A stretch of 35,368 bases of DNA, taken from assembly GCA_028278335.1 (NCBI GenBank), contig JANQEN010000029.1, forward strand, positions 1 through 35,368. Direction: 5' to 3'. The notes under the pieces are model-generated. The model had not been told where the DNA came from, searched no databases, and was given only the letters and a program-made list of their open reading frames with translations. Position 1 is the first letter of the stretch; the number at the start of each line of letters is the position of its first letter. The translations under genes and the position numbers were made by a program. Shown piece by piece: positions 8,112 through 16,466 of this stretch. This DNA comes from Chitinivibrionales bacterium (GTDB taxonomy: Bacteria > Fibrobacterota > Chitinivibrionia > Chitinivibrionales > JANQEN01).

Positions 8112-9533
8112 ATGCAAGAAGAGTGCAAGCCTATTGACCCCATTCTCATTGTTGATGATGAGGCAGAGGCCCTTATGGGGGCTTCCTTTATGCTGGAGTC
8201 TGCTGGACTGACCAATACCATTACCTGTCAGGAAAGCATACGGGTGATCGATAAGATCGAGGAACATGGTGCTGGAGTGGTACTGTTGGACCTCTCCATG
8301 CCGCTGATGTCTGGTGAGGACCTTTTGCCGCGCATTGCAGAGCGTTTTCCCGATGTGTCCGTTATTATCATCACCGGAAAAAATAAGCTTGAGACTGCTC
8401 TCTACTGTATGAAAAACGGAGCCTTTGATTACTTTGTCAAGCCCGTTGAGGAGGCGCGCTTTATTGCTTCAGTTAAAAAAGCAATTGAACTACGGGAGCT
8501 GCGCTGGGAATACTCCTCCTTTAAAAAGCGTGTGCTTTCAAATTCCTTAGAAAATCCTGAGGCTTTCTCCTCAATTGTCAGTAGAAATAGCACAATGCAC
8601 TCGCTCTTTCAATATTGCGAAACAATCGCAAAAACCACACGGCCCGTGCTTATTACAGGAGAAACCGGTACAGGAAAGGAACTCTTTGCCCGGGCTATTC
8701 ATGATTCAAGTGAAAGAGCTGGCCCCTTTGTTGCCATAAATATTGCGGGCTTGGATGACACCATGTTTTCCGACACTCTGTTTGGTCATGTAAAGGGCGC
8801 TTATACTGGGGCTGCAACAAGCCGGGCTGGCATGATTGAGCAGGCTGCTGGGGGAACCCTCTTTTTAGATGAGATTGGTGATTTAAAAATTGAAAGCCAA
8901 GTGAAGCTTTTGCGTTTGCTTGAGGAGTACGAATACTTTCCCTTAGGTGCTGATGCAGCCCGCCCCTTAGAGGCCCGGGTCGTGGTCGCCACCAATCAGG
9001 ATCTGGCAGCCTTAAAACAGGGAAAGAGCTTTCGCAGTGATCTTTTCTATCGGCTTCAAACCCATCAAGTGCACATTCCTCCTCTACGGGATCGCCTGGA
9101 TGATCTTTCGCTTTTGGTTGATTATTTCCTTGAAAAGGGAGCCCAATCTCTCAACAAGCAAAAGCCAACCGTACCCCCAGAACTCTTTACGCTTCTGGCC
9201 ACCTACTCCTTTCCAGGAAACGTGCGTGAACTCGAGGCAATGGTATTTGAAGCCATGAGCCACCATACAACAAAAATGCTCTCTACCAAACGATTTAAGG
9301 AGCATATGAATATCCATCACGAAGAGGTTCAATCTGAAGAGGTCGAGCTCGATTCCTCAGCTTCCTTTTCCCTGTTTCAGCGATTGCCAACCTTGGACGA
9401 GGCACCCAAGCTGCTTATTGCCGAGGCTATGAGCCGATCCCAGGGAAATCAGACTGTTGCTTCGCAATTGTTGGGGATTACCCGTTCCGGCCTAAGTAAG
9501 GCAATAAAGCGCTATGGCATGACCTTCGAATAA
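8112..9533 (+). CDS. Sigma-54-dependent response regulator (NtrC family)
   Basis: The 473 residues hold three domains. The receiver domain occupies about 9-125, with Asp60 in VVLLDLSMP as phospho-acceptor and Lys110 in FVKP. An AAA+ sigma-54 activation domain follows at about 155-390: Walker A GETGTGKE at 183-190, the sigma-54 contact loop as GAYTGA at 229-234 (GAFTGA in most members), and Walker B GGTLFLDEIGD at about 247-257. The C-terminal Fis-type helix-turn-helix is at about 445-470 (QTVASQLLGITRSGLSKAI). It follows the kinase gene by 25 bp with AAGGAAAG as ribosome binding site. A sigma-54 promoter lies upstream of hydC (10451), making that the most likely target. Confidence 0.94.
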   Translation: MQEECKPIDPILIVDDEAEALMGASFMLESAGLTNTITCQESIRVIDKIEEHGAGVVLLDLSMPLMSGEDLLPRIAERFPDVSVIIITGKNKLETALYCMKNGAFDYFVKPVEEARFIASVKKAIELRELRWEYSSFKKRVLSNSLENPEAFSSIVSRNSTMHSLFQYCETIAKTTRPVLITGETGTGKELFARAIHDSSERAGPFVAINIAGLDDTMFSDTLFGHVKGAYTGAATSRAGMIEQAAGGTLFLDEIGDLKIESQVKLLRLLEEYEYFPLGADAARPLEARVVVATNQDLAALKQGKSFRSDLFYRLQTHQVHIPPLRDRLDDLSLLVDYFLEKGAQSLNKQKPTVPPELFTLLATYSFPGNVRELEAMVFEAMSHHTTKMLSTKRFKEHMNIHHEEVQSEEVELDSSASFSLFQRLPTLDEAPKLLIAEAMSRSQGNQTVASQLLGITRSGLSKAIKRYGMTFE

Positions 9534-9550
9534 ATCGGACATTTTTCCAT

Positions 9551-9651
9551 GGTGACATCTGTCCTGAGGGTGACCAAAGGCCCCTGATTGATCATATTGA
9601 ATTTAAAGGGGTTAGCAAAGAGAAATATTGTCAGTTTGGACAAATGTCACC
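9551..9651. promoter_or_regulatory. Inverted pair of 14-bp elements, candidate activator sites
   Basis: GGTGACATCTGTCC (9551-9564) recurs in inverted form as GGACAAATGTCACC (9638-9651), one mismatch apart. Each copy has a GACA-NN-TGTC palindromic core, as expected of a dimeric regulator site. They lie between the sigma-54 activator gene and rex, about 800-900 bp before the sigma-54 promoter at 10451, which is far but not impossible for enhancer sites. A GACA-N4-TGTC sequence also occurs at 22060-22071 before hydE. Which protein binds is unknown. Confidence 0.45.
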
Positions 9652-9721
9652 GGGGTTGAGTCTCACAATTCGAAATTATTCATCAAATTATTGCTCTATT
9701 CAACAAAATATTCAAAAAGTG

Positions 9722-9750
9722 TTGACAAGGCTTAAAAAATTTAGTATTAT
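9722..9750 (+). promoter_or_regulatory. Sigma-70 promoter of rex
   Basis: TTGACA (9722-9727), a 17-bp spacer and TATTAT (9745-9750) form a strong promoter. The transcription start would fall at about 9757, immediately before the first Rex box, so Rex binding would block its own gene. Confidence 0.75.
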
Positions 9751-9758
9751 TAGAGTAG

Positions 9759-9776
9759 TTGTGAAATAATTCACAA
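9759..9776. promoter_or_regulatory. Rex box 1 (rex promoter)
   Basis: TTGTGAAATAATTCACAA matches the Rex consensus TTGTGAA-N4-TTCACAA perfectly. It covers the predicted start of rex transcription. Confidence 0.9.
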
Positions 9777-9793
9777 TGTGAAATGTTTCACAA
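9776..9793. promoter_or_regulatory. Rex box 2 (rex leader)
   Basis: ATGTGAAATGTTTCACAA differs from the Rex consensus at the first base and directly abuts box 1, so two Rex dimers could bind side by side, centres 17 bp apart. Confidence 0.8.
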
Positions 9794-9822
9794 AACAGCA
9801 AAAGCGCAGAGAAAGCGAACCA

Positions 9823-10446
9823 ATGGAATCCCAAAAGACAATAGAACGACTGATTGTTTACAAGATCCTCTTAGAGAAGCTACTAGGTAAGGGCTCCGAT
9901 AATATCTACTCCCACCAATTGGCTGATCTCTCCCGCTTTACTGCTGCCCAAGTGCGTCGTGATCTTATGGCGGTCGGCTACACCGGTAATCCCAAAAAAG
10001 GCTACTGTGTTTCGAGCCTTTTGCAAAGCATCAAGACGCATATCGAGCCAGAATCAGGTGTTACCATGGTTGTTGTTGGATTGGGTAATCTGGGAAAGGC
10101 GATCCTCAAATACTTTTCTGCCACAAAAAAGCATTTAACAATTGTCGCAGCCTTTGATGTTGATGAAGAAAAAATCAATCGTGAGGTTGCAGGCTGTTAT
10201 TGTTATCATATAAGTGAAATAGGAAAGGTAATTCAGAAGAATAATGTGCAGGTTGGTGCTATTACTGTGCCCGCATCAAAGGCGCAAAAGGCTGCTGATT
10301 TGCTTATTATTGCCGGGGTAAAGGGCATTGTAAACTTCGCCCCGACACGTATTAAAGTTCCGCAATGGGTCTATATCGAGTATAGTGACATCACCCTAAC
10401 CTTTGAAAAGGCAGCCTATTTTTCAAGAAAGATGAATAGGGGTTAA
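9823..10446 (+). CDS. rex: Redox-sensing transcriptional repressor Rex
   Basis: The 207-residue protein has an N-terminal winged helix (about 1-75; LSRFTAAQVRRDLMAVGYTG) and a C-terminal Rossmann domain that binds NAD(H) (VVVGLGNLGKAI, G86-x-G88-x-x-G91). Rex represses fermentation and hydrogen genes when NADH/NAD+ is low and releases DNA when NADH rises. I chose ATG 9823; a GTG at 9778 would put the coding sequence on top of the second Rex box and add a 15-residue non-conserved tail. Two Rex boxes precede the gene and a third precedes hydC, so this copy probably controls itself and the hydrogenase operon. Confidence 0.95.
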   Translation: MESQKTIERLIVYKILLEKLLGKGSDNIYSHQLADLSRFTAAQVRRDLMAVGYTGNPKKGYCVSSLLQSIKTHIEPESGVTMVVVGLGNLGKAILKYFSATKKHLTIVAAFDVDEEKINREVAGCYCYHISEIGKVIQKNNVQVGAITVPASKAQKAADLLIIAGVKGIVNFAPTRIKVPQWVYIEYSDITLTFEKAAYFSRKMNRG

Positions 10447-10450
10447 TCTA

Positions 10451-10466
10451 TGGCATTTGATTTGCA
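10451..10466 (+). promoter_or_regulatory. Sigma-54 (-24/-12) promoter of the hydrogenase operon
   Basis: TGGCATTTGATTTGCA has GG at -24 and GC at -12 with exactly 10 bp between them, matching the TGGCAC-N5-TTGC pattern. It lies 5 bp after the rex stop and about 125 bp before hydC. An NtrC-type activator is encoded 1-2 kb upstream, which supports the reading. Confidence 0.8.
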
Positions 10467-10492
10467 TTTAAGGAACATTGTAACACCATTAG

Positions 10493-10510
10493 CTGTGAAA
10501 TTTTTCACAA
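10493..10510. promoter_or_regulatory. Rex box 3 (hydC leader)
   Basis: CTGTGAAATTTTTCACAA matches the Rex consensus in all but the first base. With transcription starting about 12 bp after the sigma-54 -12 element (about 10477), the box lies at about +16 to +33, where bound Rex would act as a roadblock. Confidence 0.85.
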
Positions 10511-10589
10511 CAAGCTCTTTTAAAGATAATACAATGAAAACAGATAACACTATAAATAACCATGTCAGATTTAAGTAAGGAGTAACACT

Positions 10590-11126
10590 ATGGCAAAAGA
10601 GCAGCCATGTCTTTGTACAGAAGAAGTTTCCGAGCAGGAATGCATGGAGCGGCTCGAGTCAGTGCTCAAGGAGTATAAGGATAAACCCGATGCATTGATT
10701 CCAGTATTACAGATCGCTCAAACCATTTTTGGCTATCTGCCAGAGCACGTTTTAAAAAAGATCAGCCGTACTTTGGATAAGCCCTACAGTGAGGTTGCTG
10801 GAGTGGTCTCTTTCTACTCCTTCTTTTCAACTGTGCCCCGTGGCAAATATGTGGTTCGCGTCTGTCTTGGTACTGCCTGCTATGTGCGGGGTGGAAATAA
10901 TGTGCTTGGCGCTTTGAAAAAAGAGCTCTCCATTGACGTTGGCGAGACTACCGAAGATCGTCTCTTCTCCTTAGATGTGGGACGCTGTTTTGGAGCCTGT
11001 GGCTTGGCACCGGTAATTATGATTAATGACGATGTGCATCAACGTGTAAAACCTGCAAAGATTGCAGAGATTCTCAAAGAGTATCGAACTGTTGAAGAAA
11101 AGGAGGCGATTGCAAATGACAAATAA
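10590..11126 (+). CDS. hydC: [FeFe]-hydrogenase subunit HydC (NuoE-like)
   Basis: The 178-residue protein is a thioredoxin-like [2Fe-2S] subunit of the NuoE/HydC family. Ligands are visible as Cys92 and Cys97 (RVCLGTACYVRGG) and Cys133 and Cys137 (GRCFGACGLAP). In trimeric hydrogenases this subunit passes electrons between the flavin subunit and the rest of the complex. The first 20 residues hold extra cysteines (C7, C9, C18). TAAGGAG at 10576-10582 precedes the ATG. It is the first gene after the sigma-54 promoter and Rex box, and its 3' end overlaps hydB by 11 nt, indicating translational coupling. Confidence 0.93.
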   Translation: MAKEQPCLCTEEVSEQECMERLESVLKEYKDKPDALIPVLQIAQTIFGYLPEHVLKKISRTLDKPYSEVAGVVSFYSFFSTVPRGKYVVRVCLGTACYVRGGNNVLGALKKELSIDVGETTEDRLFSLDVGRCFGACGLAPVIMINDDVHQRVKPAKIAEILKEYRTVEEKEAIANDK

Positions 11127-14100
11127 GAAAAAATTGGATAGTAAGGCGTTAACCCTCCTTTGTGAGAAGTCGAAAAAACGTGTCGTCCAGGTTGGTGAGG
11201 ATAAAGTGCTGATCTGTATGGGTGGTGGCTGTATTGCCTCAGGAGCACAAGAGGTAAAGGACGCACTGCAAAAAGCCCTTGATGGAGAAAAACTTTCTAA
11301 AAAAGTATCGCTCATCGATGCGGGATGCTTAGGGCCTTGCGCGCGCGGTCCGGTGGTAGTTATTGGTAAGGATAAGACATTCTATCAAAAGGTTACCCCC
11401 GAGGATGCAAAAACTATTGTACAATCTCATATTCGAGACAACAAAATTGTTGAATCCTTACTTTGGCAGGATGAGGGAACTGAAAAACCCGTGCCTGTTC
11501 AGATGGATCTTGAGTTTTTTAAACGTCAAACCAAGGTTGTTCTTCGAAACTGTGGACGGATCGATCCGGTTTCAATAGAAGATTACTTTGGCTGTGACGG
11601 CTACCAAGCACTATCCAAAGCGCTTACAAAAATGTCTCCCGATGGGATTATCGAAGAGATGAAGGCCTCTGGCCTGCGCGGTCGCGGTGGTGCTGGCTTT
11701 CCAACGTGGAAAAAATGGTCCTTTACTCGTGCAAGTGAAGGTGATACTAAATACATATTATGTAATGCCGATGAAGGTGATCCAGGCGCGTTTATGGACC
11801 GTAGTGTTTTAGAAGGCGATCCCCACAGTTTGATAGAAGGTATGGCTCTCGGTGCTTTTGCTATTGGCGCTTCTCAGGGATATGTCTATGTTCGTGCCGA
11901 GTATCCCTTAGCTGTCGAGCGATTAGAAATTGCCATTAAGCAAGCTACTGAATATGGTCTGTTGGGTGATAACATCTTGGGTACAGACTTCTCCTTTAAC
12001 TTAGAAATTCGCATGGGCTCAGGCGCCTTTGTCTGTGGAGAAGAGACCGCCTTGATCGCATCAATAGAAGGTAAACGAGGTGAACCACGGCCCCGTCCGC
12101 CCTTTCCTGCTCAGAAGGGTGTCTGGGACAAACCAACCGTGCTTAACAATGTAGAGACCTATGCCAATGTGGCTGCCATTGTTTTGAATGGTGGAAAGTG
12201 GTTTGCCGATTTTGGGACCGAAAAGAGCAAAGGCACCAAGGTCTTTGCTCTGGCTGGTGCTATTGAAAACGCTGGTCTTGTCGAGGTTCCGGTGGGAACC
12301 GTTCTTGGTGAGCTTATTTATGACATTGGTGGTGGTATTCCCAATGGTAAAGAGTTTAAGGCAGCCCAAATTGGCGGACCTTCCGGTGGATGCATACCAA
12401 AACAACATCTAAACGTCCCACTCGACTATGAATCCCTTGACACTCTGGGTGCGATCATGGGCTCCGGTGGTTTGATTGTTATGGATGATGATACCTGTAT
12501 GGTTGATGTGGCTCGTTTCTTTTTAGACTTTGTTCAGGAAGAATCCTGTGGAAAATGCGTGCCCTGTCGAGTTGGTACCAAGCGGATGTTTGAGATTTTA
12601 ACGCGCATCTGTAAGGGTGAAGGTCGTGAAGGCGACATTGAAATGCTTATTAAGTTGGGTAACGAGATTAAAGATACCGCACTCTGCGGTCTTGGTCAAA
12701 CTGCGCCTAACCCAGTGTTGTCAACGATTCGCTATTTCCGCGATGAGTATGAAGCACATATAAAGGAGAAGCGCTGCCCAGCTGGTGTTTGTGCTGATCT
12801 TGTCCGGGCTCCTTGCCAGAACGCCTGCCCAGCCGGTGTTGATGTTCCGGGATTTGTGTCACTGGTCGGTGAAAAACGTTACAGCGAGGCACTGTTACTG
12901 CATCGCGAACGCAATCCATTGGCTGCTATTTGCGCCTCGGTTTGTTTTCATCCCTGTGAAGGAAAGTGTCGCCGGGTTGATCTTGATTCTCCTGTTTCAG
13001 TTCGTGGAATCAAGCGATTCATGACAGATCAAGAAAAGGAAATGCTTGTTCCTGAAGTCAAGGATAATCCTGAATTGGCTAAGCGTAAGATTGCCGTGAT
13101 TGGTGCTGGCCCCTCTGGGCTCTCCTGTGCTTATTTCCTTGCCCGCATGGGATACAAACCGGTCATTTTCGAAGCTGAGGACAAAGCTGGTGGTATGTTG
13201 GTTCAAACAATTCCCTCCTATCGTCTTCCTCGGGAACGCTTAGATAAAGAGATTGAGATGATCAAAAAAATGGGTGTGGAGATTAAAACCAACACGCGTC
13301 TTGGAAAAGATATCACCGTGGAACAATTAAAGCAAGAGGGGTACGAAGCACTCTACCTTGCCGTTGGTGCTCCCTCAGGCATGAACTTGTCAATTAAGAA
13401 TAGTGATGCCAAGGGTGTTGTTGATGGCATCAAGTTCCTTCGCGAGTTTAATGTGAAAGGAAAAACTGCGGTTGGTAAAAAGGTCGCCATAATTGGTGGA
13501 GGTAATGTGGCTATTGATGTGGCCAGAACAGCAGTTCGCCTTGGTGCAGAAACAGTAACGGTTGTGTATCGTAGAACTAAAGAGGAAATGCCCGCCTACG
13601 AAGAAGAAATCAGAGAAGCGATTAATGAGGGTGTACTCTTTGAATTCCTTGCTGCGCCAAAGGAGATTGAGGTTAAAGATGGCAACGCAGTTGGACTGCG
13701 TTGTAGCCGCATGAGCCTTGGTGCCTTTGATAGTAGCGGTCGTAAGAAACCGGTTGAAGAATATGGCGGTGAGTTTGTGGTTGCAGCAGATCAGATAGTA
13801 GCTGCCATAGGCCAGGTGGTTGAGGCTAAGGACTATGCTGATACAAAGGAGCTTGCCTTAACAAAGAAAGAGTATGTTCAGACAGATCCCACAACGCAAC
13901 AGAGCTCGGTGGAGTGGATCTTTGCTGGTGGTGATGTTGTAACCGGCCCGTCCTCTGTTATCGATGCCATAGCTGCTGGTGAACAAGCAGCAATGGGAAT
14001 TGACACCTTTCTTACCAAGGAGAGCCATGTATTCTGGCGCGAAGAAAAAGCTAATGACACAGATTTTGATCCTGATGCTGATCCTGTAGAATTTAAGCGA

Positions 14101-14241
14101 GAAGAGCTTGCCCAGGTTGCTGCAGACAAGCGGAAGGATAGTTTTTGCGAGGTGGAGCAGTCTTGGTCAGAATCGGTTGCAGTGAAGCAGGCAAAGCGGT
14201 GTCTCCGCTGTGATTATCGAGAAACGGTTGAATGTAAATAG
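11116..14241 (+). CDS. hydB: [FeFe]-hydrogenase subunit HydB (NuoF-like) fused to a GltD/NfnB-type FAD-NAD(P) oxidoreductase
   Basis: This 1041-residue protein has four parts. Residues 1-105 are a thioredoxin-like [2Fe-2S] domain (C34, C39, C71, C75). Residues about 140-545 are the NuoF core: FMN/NADH motifs GLRGRGGAGFPTWKKW (187-201) and NADEGDPGAFMDR (217-229), and [4Fe-4S] ligands in CGKCVPC (478-484) plus C524. Residues about 560-640 are a GltD-type [4Fe-4S] module (C567, C571, C606, C610, C614, C618). Residues 655-965 are a two-dinucleotide fold with VIGAGPSG (661-668), GGGNVAID (794-801) and FAGGDVVTG. HydB of Thermotoga instead ends with ferredoxin-like clusters. The extra flavin module suggests NAD(P)H or bifurcation chemistry. 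Start ATG 11116 is preceded by GGAGG (11102-11106). Confidence 0.93.
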   Translation: MTNKKKLDSKALTLLCEKSKKRVVQVGEDKVLICMGGGCIASGAQEVKDALQKALDGEKLSKKVSLIDAGCLGPCARGPVVVIGKDKTFYQKVTPEDAKTIVQSHIRDNKIVESLLWQDEGTEKPVPVQMDLEFFKRQTKVVLRNCGRIDPVSIEDYFGCDGYQALSKALTKMSPDGIIEEMKASGLRGRGGAGFPTWKKWSFTRASEGDTKYILCNADEGDPGAFMDRSVLEGDPHSLIEGMALGAFAIGASQGYVYVRAEYPLAVERLEIAIKQATEYGLLGDNILGTDFSFNLEIRMGSGAFVCGEETALIASIEGKRGEPRPRPPFPAQKGVWDKPTVLNNVETYANVAAIVLNGGKWFADFGTEKSKGTKVFALAGAIENAGLVEVPVGTVLGELIYDIGGGIPNGKEFKAAQIGGPSGGCIPKQHLNVPLDYESLDTLGAIMGSGGLIVMDDDTCMVDVARFFLDFVQEESCGKCVPCRVGTKRMFEILTRICKGEGREGDIEMLIKLGNEIKDTALCGLGQTAPNPVLSTIRYFRDEYEAHIKEKRCPAGVCADLVRAPCQNACPAGVDVPGFVSLVGEKRYSEALLLHRERNPLAAICASVCFHPCEGKCRRVDLDSPVSVRGIKRFMTDQEKEMLVPEVKDNPELAKRKIAVIGAGPSGLSCAYFLARMGYKPVIFEAEDKAGGMLVQTIPSYRLPRERLDKEIEMIKKMGVEIKTNTRLGKDITVEQLKQEGYEALYLAVGAPSGMNLSIKNSDAKGVVDGIKFLREFNVKGKTAVGKKVAIIGGGNVAIDVARTAVRLGAETVTVVYRRTKEEMPAYEEEIREAINEGVLFEFLAAPKEIEVKDGNAVGLRCSRMSLGAFDSSGRKKPVEEYGGEFVVAADQIVAAIGQVVEAKDYADTKELALTKKEYVQTDPTTQQSSVEWIFAGGDVVTGPSSVIDAIAAGEQAAMGIDTFLTKESHVFWREEKANDTDFDPDADPVEFKREELAQVAADKRKDSFCEVEQSWSESVAVKQAKRCLRCDYRETVECK

Positions 14242-14255
14242 AGAAGGAGTGGTAC

Positions 14256-16028
14256 ATGCCAAAGTTAACGATAAATAATGTTTCAGTTGAAGTACCAGAA
14301 GGTACGACTGTTTTAGAGGCGGCCAAACAGGCCCAGATTAAAATACCCACACTCTGCTACTTGGATGAGGTCCAGAGTATTGGAGCTTGTCGAGTCTGCA
14401 TGGTTGAGGTTGAAGGGGCCAAAGCACTTTCTGCCTCCTGTGTAACCCCTGTGTATGAGGGAATGAAGGTCTTTACTAATACCAAACGGGTCAGAGAAGC
14501 ACGGAAAAGCGTTGTGGAGCTTCTTCTGTCCGAGCATGATGGTGACTGTCAAACCTGCGTCAGAAATAATGATTGCGAATTGCAAACCGTTGCCTATGAA
14601 CTGGGAATTGACGAGGTTGCTTATCCCGGTGAAAAGGCAAAGCAGATGCTTGACACCAGTACACCGGCATTGATAAAGGATAATGGTAAATGTATCAAGT
14701 GTCGCCGCTGTGTGACTGCCTGTAATCAGATCCAGAGTGTTGGTGCGCTCTTTCCACAAAATCGTGGTTTTGAAACAGTGATCGGACCAGCCTTTGCCCA
14801 TGATCTTGAGGATGTCACCTGTGTACAGTGTGGTCAGTGTGCTGCTGTCTGTCCGGTGGGTGCCATTGTTGAGGTGAACCACATCGATCGTGTGTGGAAA
14901 GCTTTGGAAGATCCAAAGAAGCACGTGGTTGTGCAAACGGCTCCGGCAGTTCGCGCTTCCCTTGGTGAGTTATTCAATCAACCAGCCGGAACTCTTGTTA
15001 CTGGTAAAATGGTGGCAGCGCTCCGGAGGCTTGGCTTTAATAATGTCTTTGACACTAATTTCACTGCCGATCTTACTATCATTGAAGAGGGTATGGAGTT
15101 GCTTACTCGATTAAAGGAAGCCTTTTTAGAGAAGAAAGAGGTTGCTCTTCCCCAGTTTACTAGCTGTTCTCCGGGATGGATTAAATTTGTGGAACACTTC
15201 TATCCAGAGATGCTTCCCAATTTATCAAGCTGTAAATCACCCCAACAGATGTTTGGTGCTGTGGCAAAGAGCTACCTTGCTGAACGACTGAACAAGAAGC
15301 CCGAAGACATTTATGTTGTCTCGATTATGCCCTGTACAGCTAAAAAGTTTGAGTGCAGTCGTCCAGAGATGAATGATAGTGGTATGCAAGATGTGGATGC
15401 TGTATTGACAACCCGCGAGTTGGGTCGCATGATCAAACAGGCGAGCATTGATTTTATGGCACTACCCGACGAAGAGATGGATCGTCCCATGGGTGTCTCC
15501 TCCGGTGCGGCAGATATCTTTGCCAATACCGGTGGCGTGATGGAGGCGGCTCTTCGTTCAGCTTACGAAGTGATCACCGGCCGAGAACTCCCCTTTGAGG
15601 GAATGCATGTTGAGGCGATCACCGGTTTAGATGGTATTAAGCGAGCATCGATTACAATTACCGACACAGAACCAGAGTGGTCATTCTTAGAAGGAGTCAC
15701 GGTGAATGTGGCGGTCGTGCATAGTCTTGGTAATACCAGAAAACTTATGGAACGTATTAAATCCGGTGAAGAGGTGGTGCACTTTGTTGAGGTCATGACT
15801 TGCCCCGGAGGTTGTATTGGTGGTGGTGGTCAACCGCGCTTGACAACAAACGATGTTCGCGAGAAACGTCTGCAGGCAATTTACCAAGAGGATGAGAACA
15901 AGAAACTCAGAAAGTCACATGACAATCCAAAGATCAAACAGATTTATGGCGAGTTTTTAGGCTTTCCTCTGGGTGAAAAGTCTCACCATCTGTTACATAC
16001 CAAATATATCAAAAGAGAAGTTATTTAA
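14256..16028 (+). CDS. hydA: [FeFe]-hydrogenase catalytic subunit HydA (group A, multimeric)
   Basis: The 590-residue protein interconverts protons/electrons and H2. It carries an N-terminal [2Fe-2S] domain (C34, C45, C48, C62), a His/Cys-ligated cluster region (HDGDCQTCVRNNDC, 94-107), two [4Fe-4S] motifs (CIKCRRCVTAC and CVQCGQCAAVCP) and the H-cluster domain from about 225. H-cluster motifs are L1 FTSCSPGW (301-308), L2 IMPCTAKKFE (Cys360) and L3 MTCPGGCIGGGG (Cys516, Cys520). The usual L1 is TSCCPxW; here the second Cys is Ser305. There is no C-terminal [2Fe-2S] domain as in Thermotoga HydA. It follows hydB by 14 bp with AAGGAG 6 bp before the ATG. It is expected to be soluble and cytoplasmic. 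Confidence 0.96.
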   Translation: MPKLTINNVSVEVPEGTTVLEAAKQAQIKIPTLCYLDEVQSIGACRVCMVEVEGAKALSASCVTPVYEGMKVFTNTKRVREARKSVVELLLSEHDGDCQTCVRNNDCELQTVAYELGIDEVAYPGEKAKQMLDTSTPALIKDNGKCIKCRRCVTACNQIQSVGALFPQNRGFETVIGPAFAHDLEDVTCVQCGQCAAVCPVGAIVEVNHIDRVWKALEDPKKHVVVQTAPAVRASLGELFNQPAGTLVTGKMVAALRRLGFNNVFDTNFTADLTIIEEGMELLTRLKEAFLEKKEVALPQFTSCSPGWIKFVEHFYPEMLPNLSSCKSPQQMFGAVAKSYLAERLNKKPEDIYVVSIMPCTAKKFECSRPEMNDSGMQDVDAVLTTRELGRMIKQASIDFMALPDEEMDRPMGVSSGAADIFANTGGVMEAALRSAYEVITGRELPFEGMHVEAITGLDGIKRASITITDTEPEWSFLEGVTVNVAVVHSLGNTRKLMERIKSGEEVVHFVEVMTCPGGCIGGGGQPRLTTNDVREKRLQAIYQEDENKKLRKSHDNPKIKQIYGEFLGFPLGEKSHHLLHTKYIKREVI

Positions 16029-16058
16029 TGACGATAGTAAAGAATTATGGAGGCTTAC

Positions 16059-16442
16059 ATGAGTAAAATATTAATAGTTGATGATGATCCTGATATTATT
16101 CAATGGTCAACCATGACCCTTGAAAAAGAAGGATACACTGTGATCAGTGCCTATGATGGTGCCGAGGGTTATGAAAAGGCAAAAGCAGAAAAGCCCGACT
16201 TAATGCTTTTGGATGTGATGATGACCCATGACACCGAAGGATTTGATGTGGCAAGAAAAATGAAAGAGGATGCAACAACAAAAGGCATCCCGGTGATTTT
16301 GGTCACTGGAATCCGTAAAGCAAAGACCCTTCCCTTTAAATTTGAACCTGATGAAGAGTGGTTGCCGGTCAAGGCTGTTTTGGAGAAGCCGGTTAAGTCG
16401 GAAGAGTTATTGAGCAATGTTGCCGAGGCGCTGAAAGTATAA
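16059..16442 (+). CDS. Single-domain response regulator (REC)
   Basis: The 127 residues are a receiver domain only: acidic pocket DDD at 8-10, phospho-acceptor Asp52 in LLDVMM, and Lys in LEKPVKSEE. GGAGG (16049-16053) lies 5 bp before ATG 16059; the upstream ATG at 16047 overlaps that site and is not used here. It lacks an output domain, so it may relay phosphate or act by protein contact. It lies between hydA and the sensory hydrogenase kinase, its probable partner, and resembles the second REC protein at 19844 (both have a VMM after the Asp and a D/E-G-x-D-x-A/T-K-K-MKE segment). Confidence 0.9.
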   Translation: MSKILIVDDDPDIIQWSTMTLEKEGYTVISAYDGAEGYEKAKAEKPDLMLLDVMMTHDTEGFDVARKMKEDATTKGIPVILVTGIRKAKTLPFKFEPDEEWLPVKAVLEKPVKSEELLSNVAEALKV

Positions 16443-16466
16443 GGGATTAACTAAAGGAAGCTACCG

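Noticed and set aside
14313..14936. 207-codon minus-strand frame opposite hydA
   Set aside because: It lies entirely inside the hydA coding sequence, whose motifs are unmistakable.
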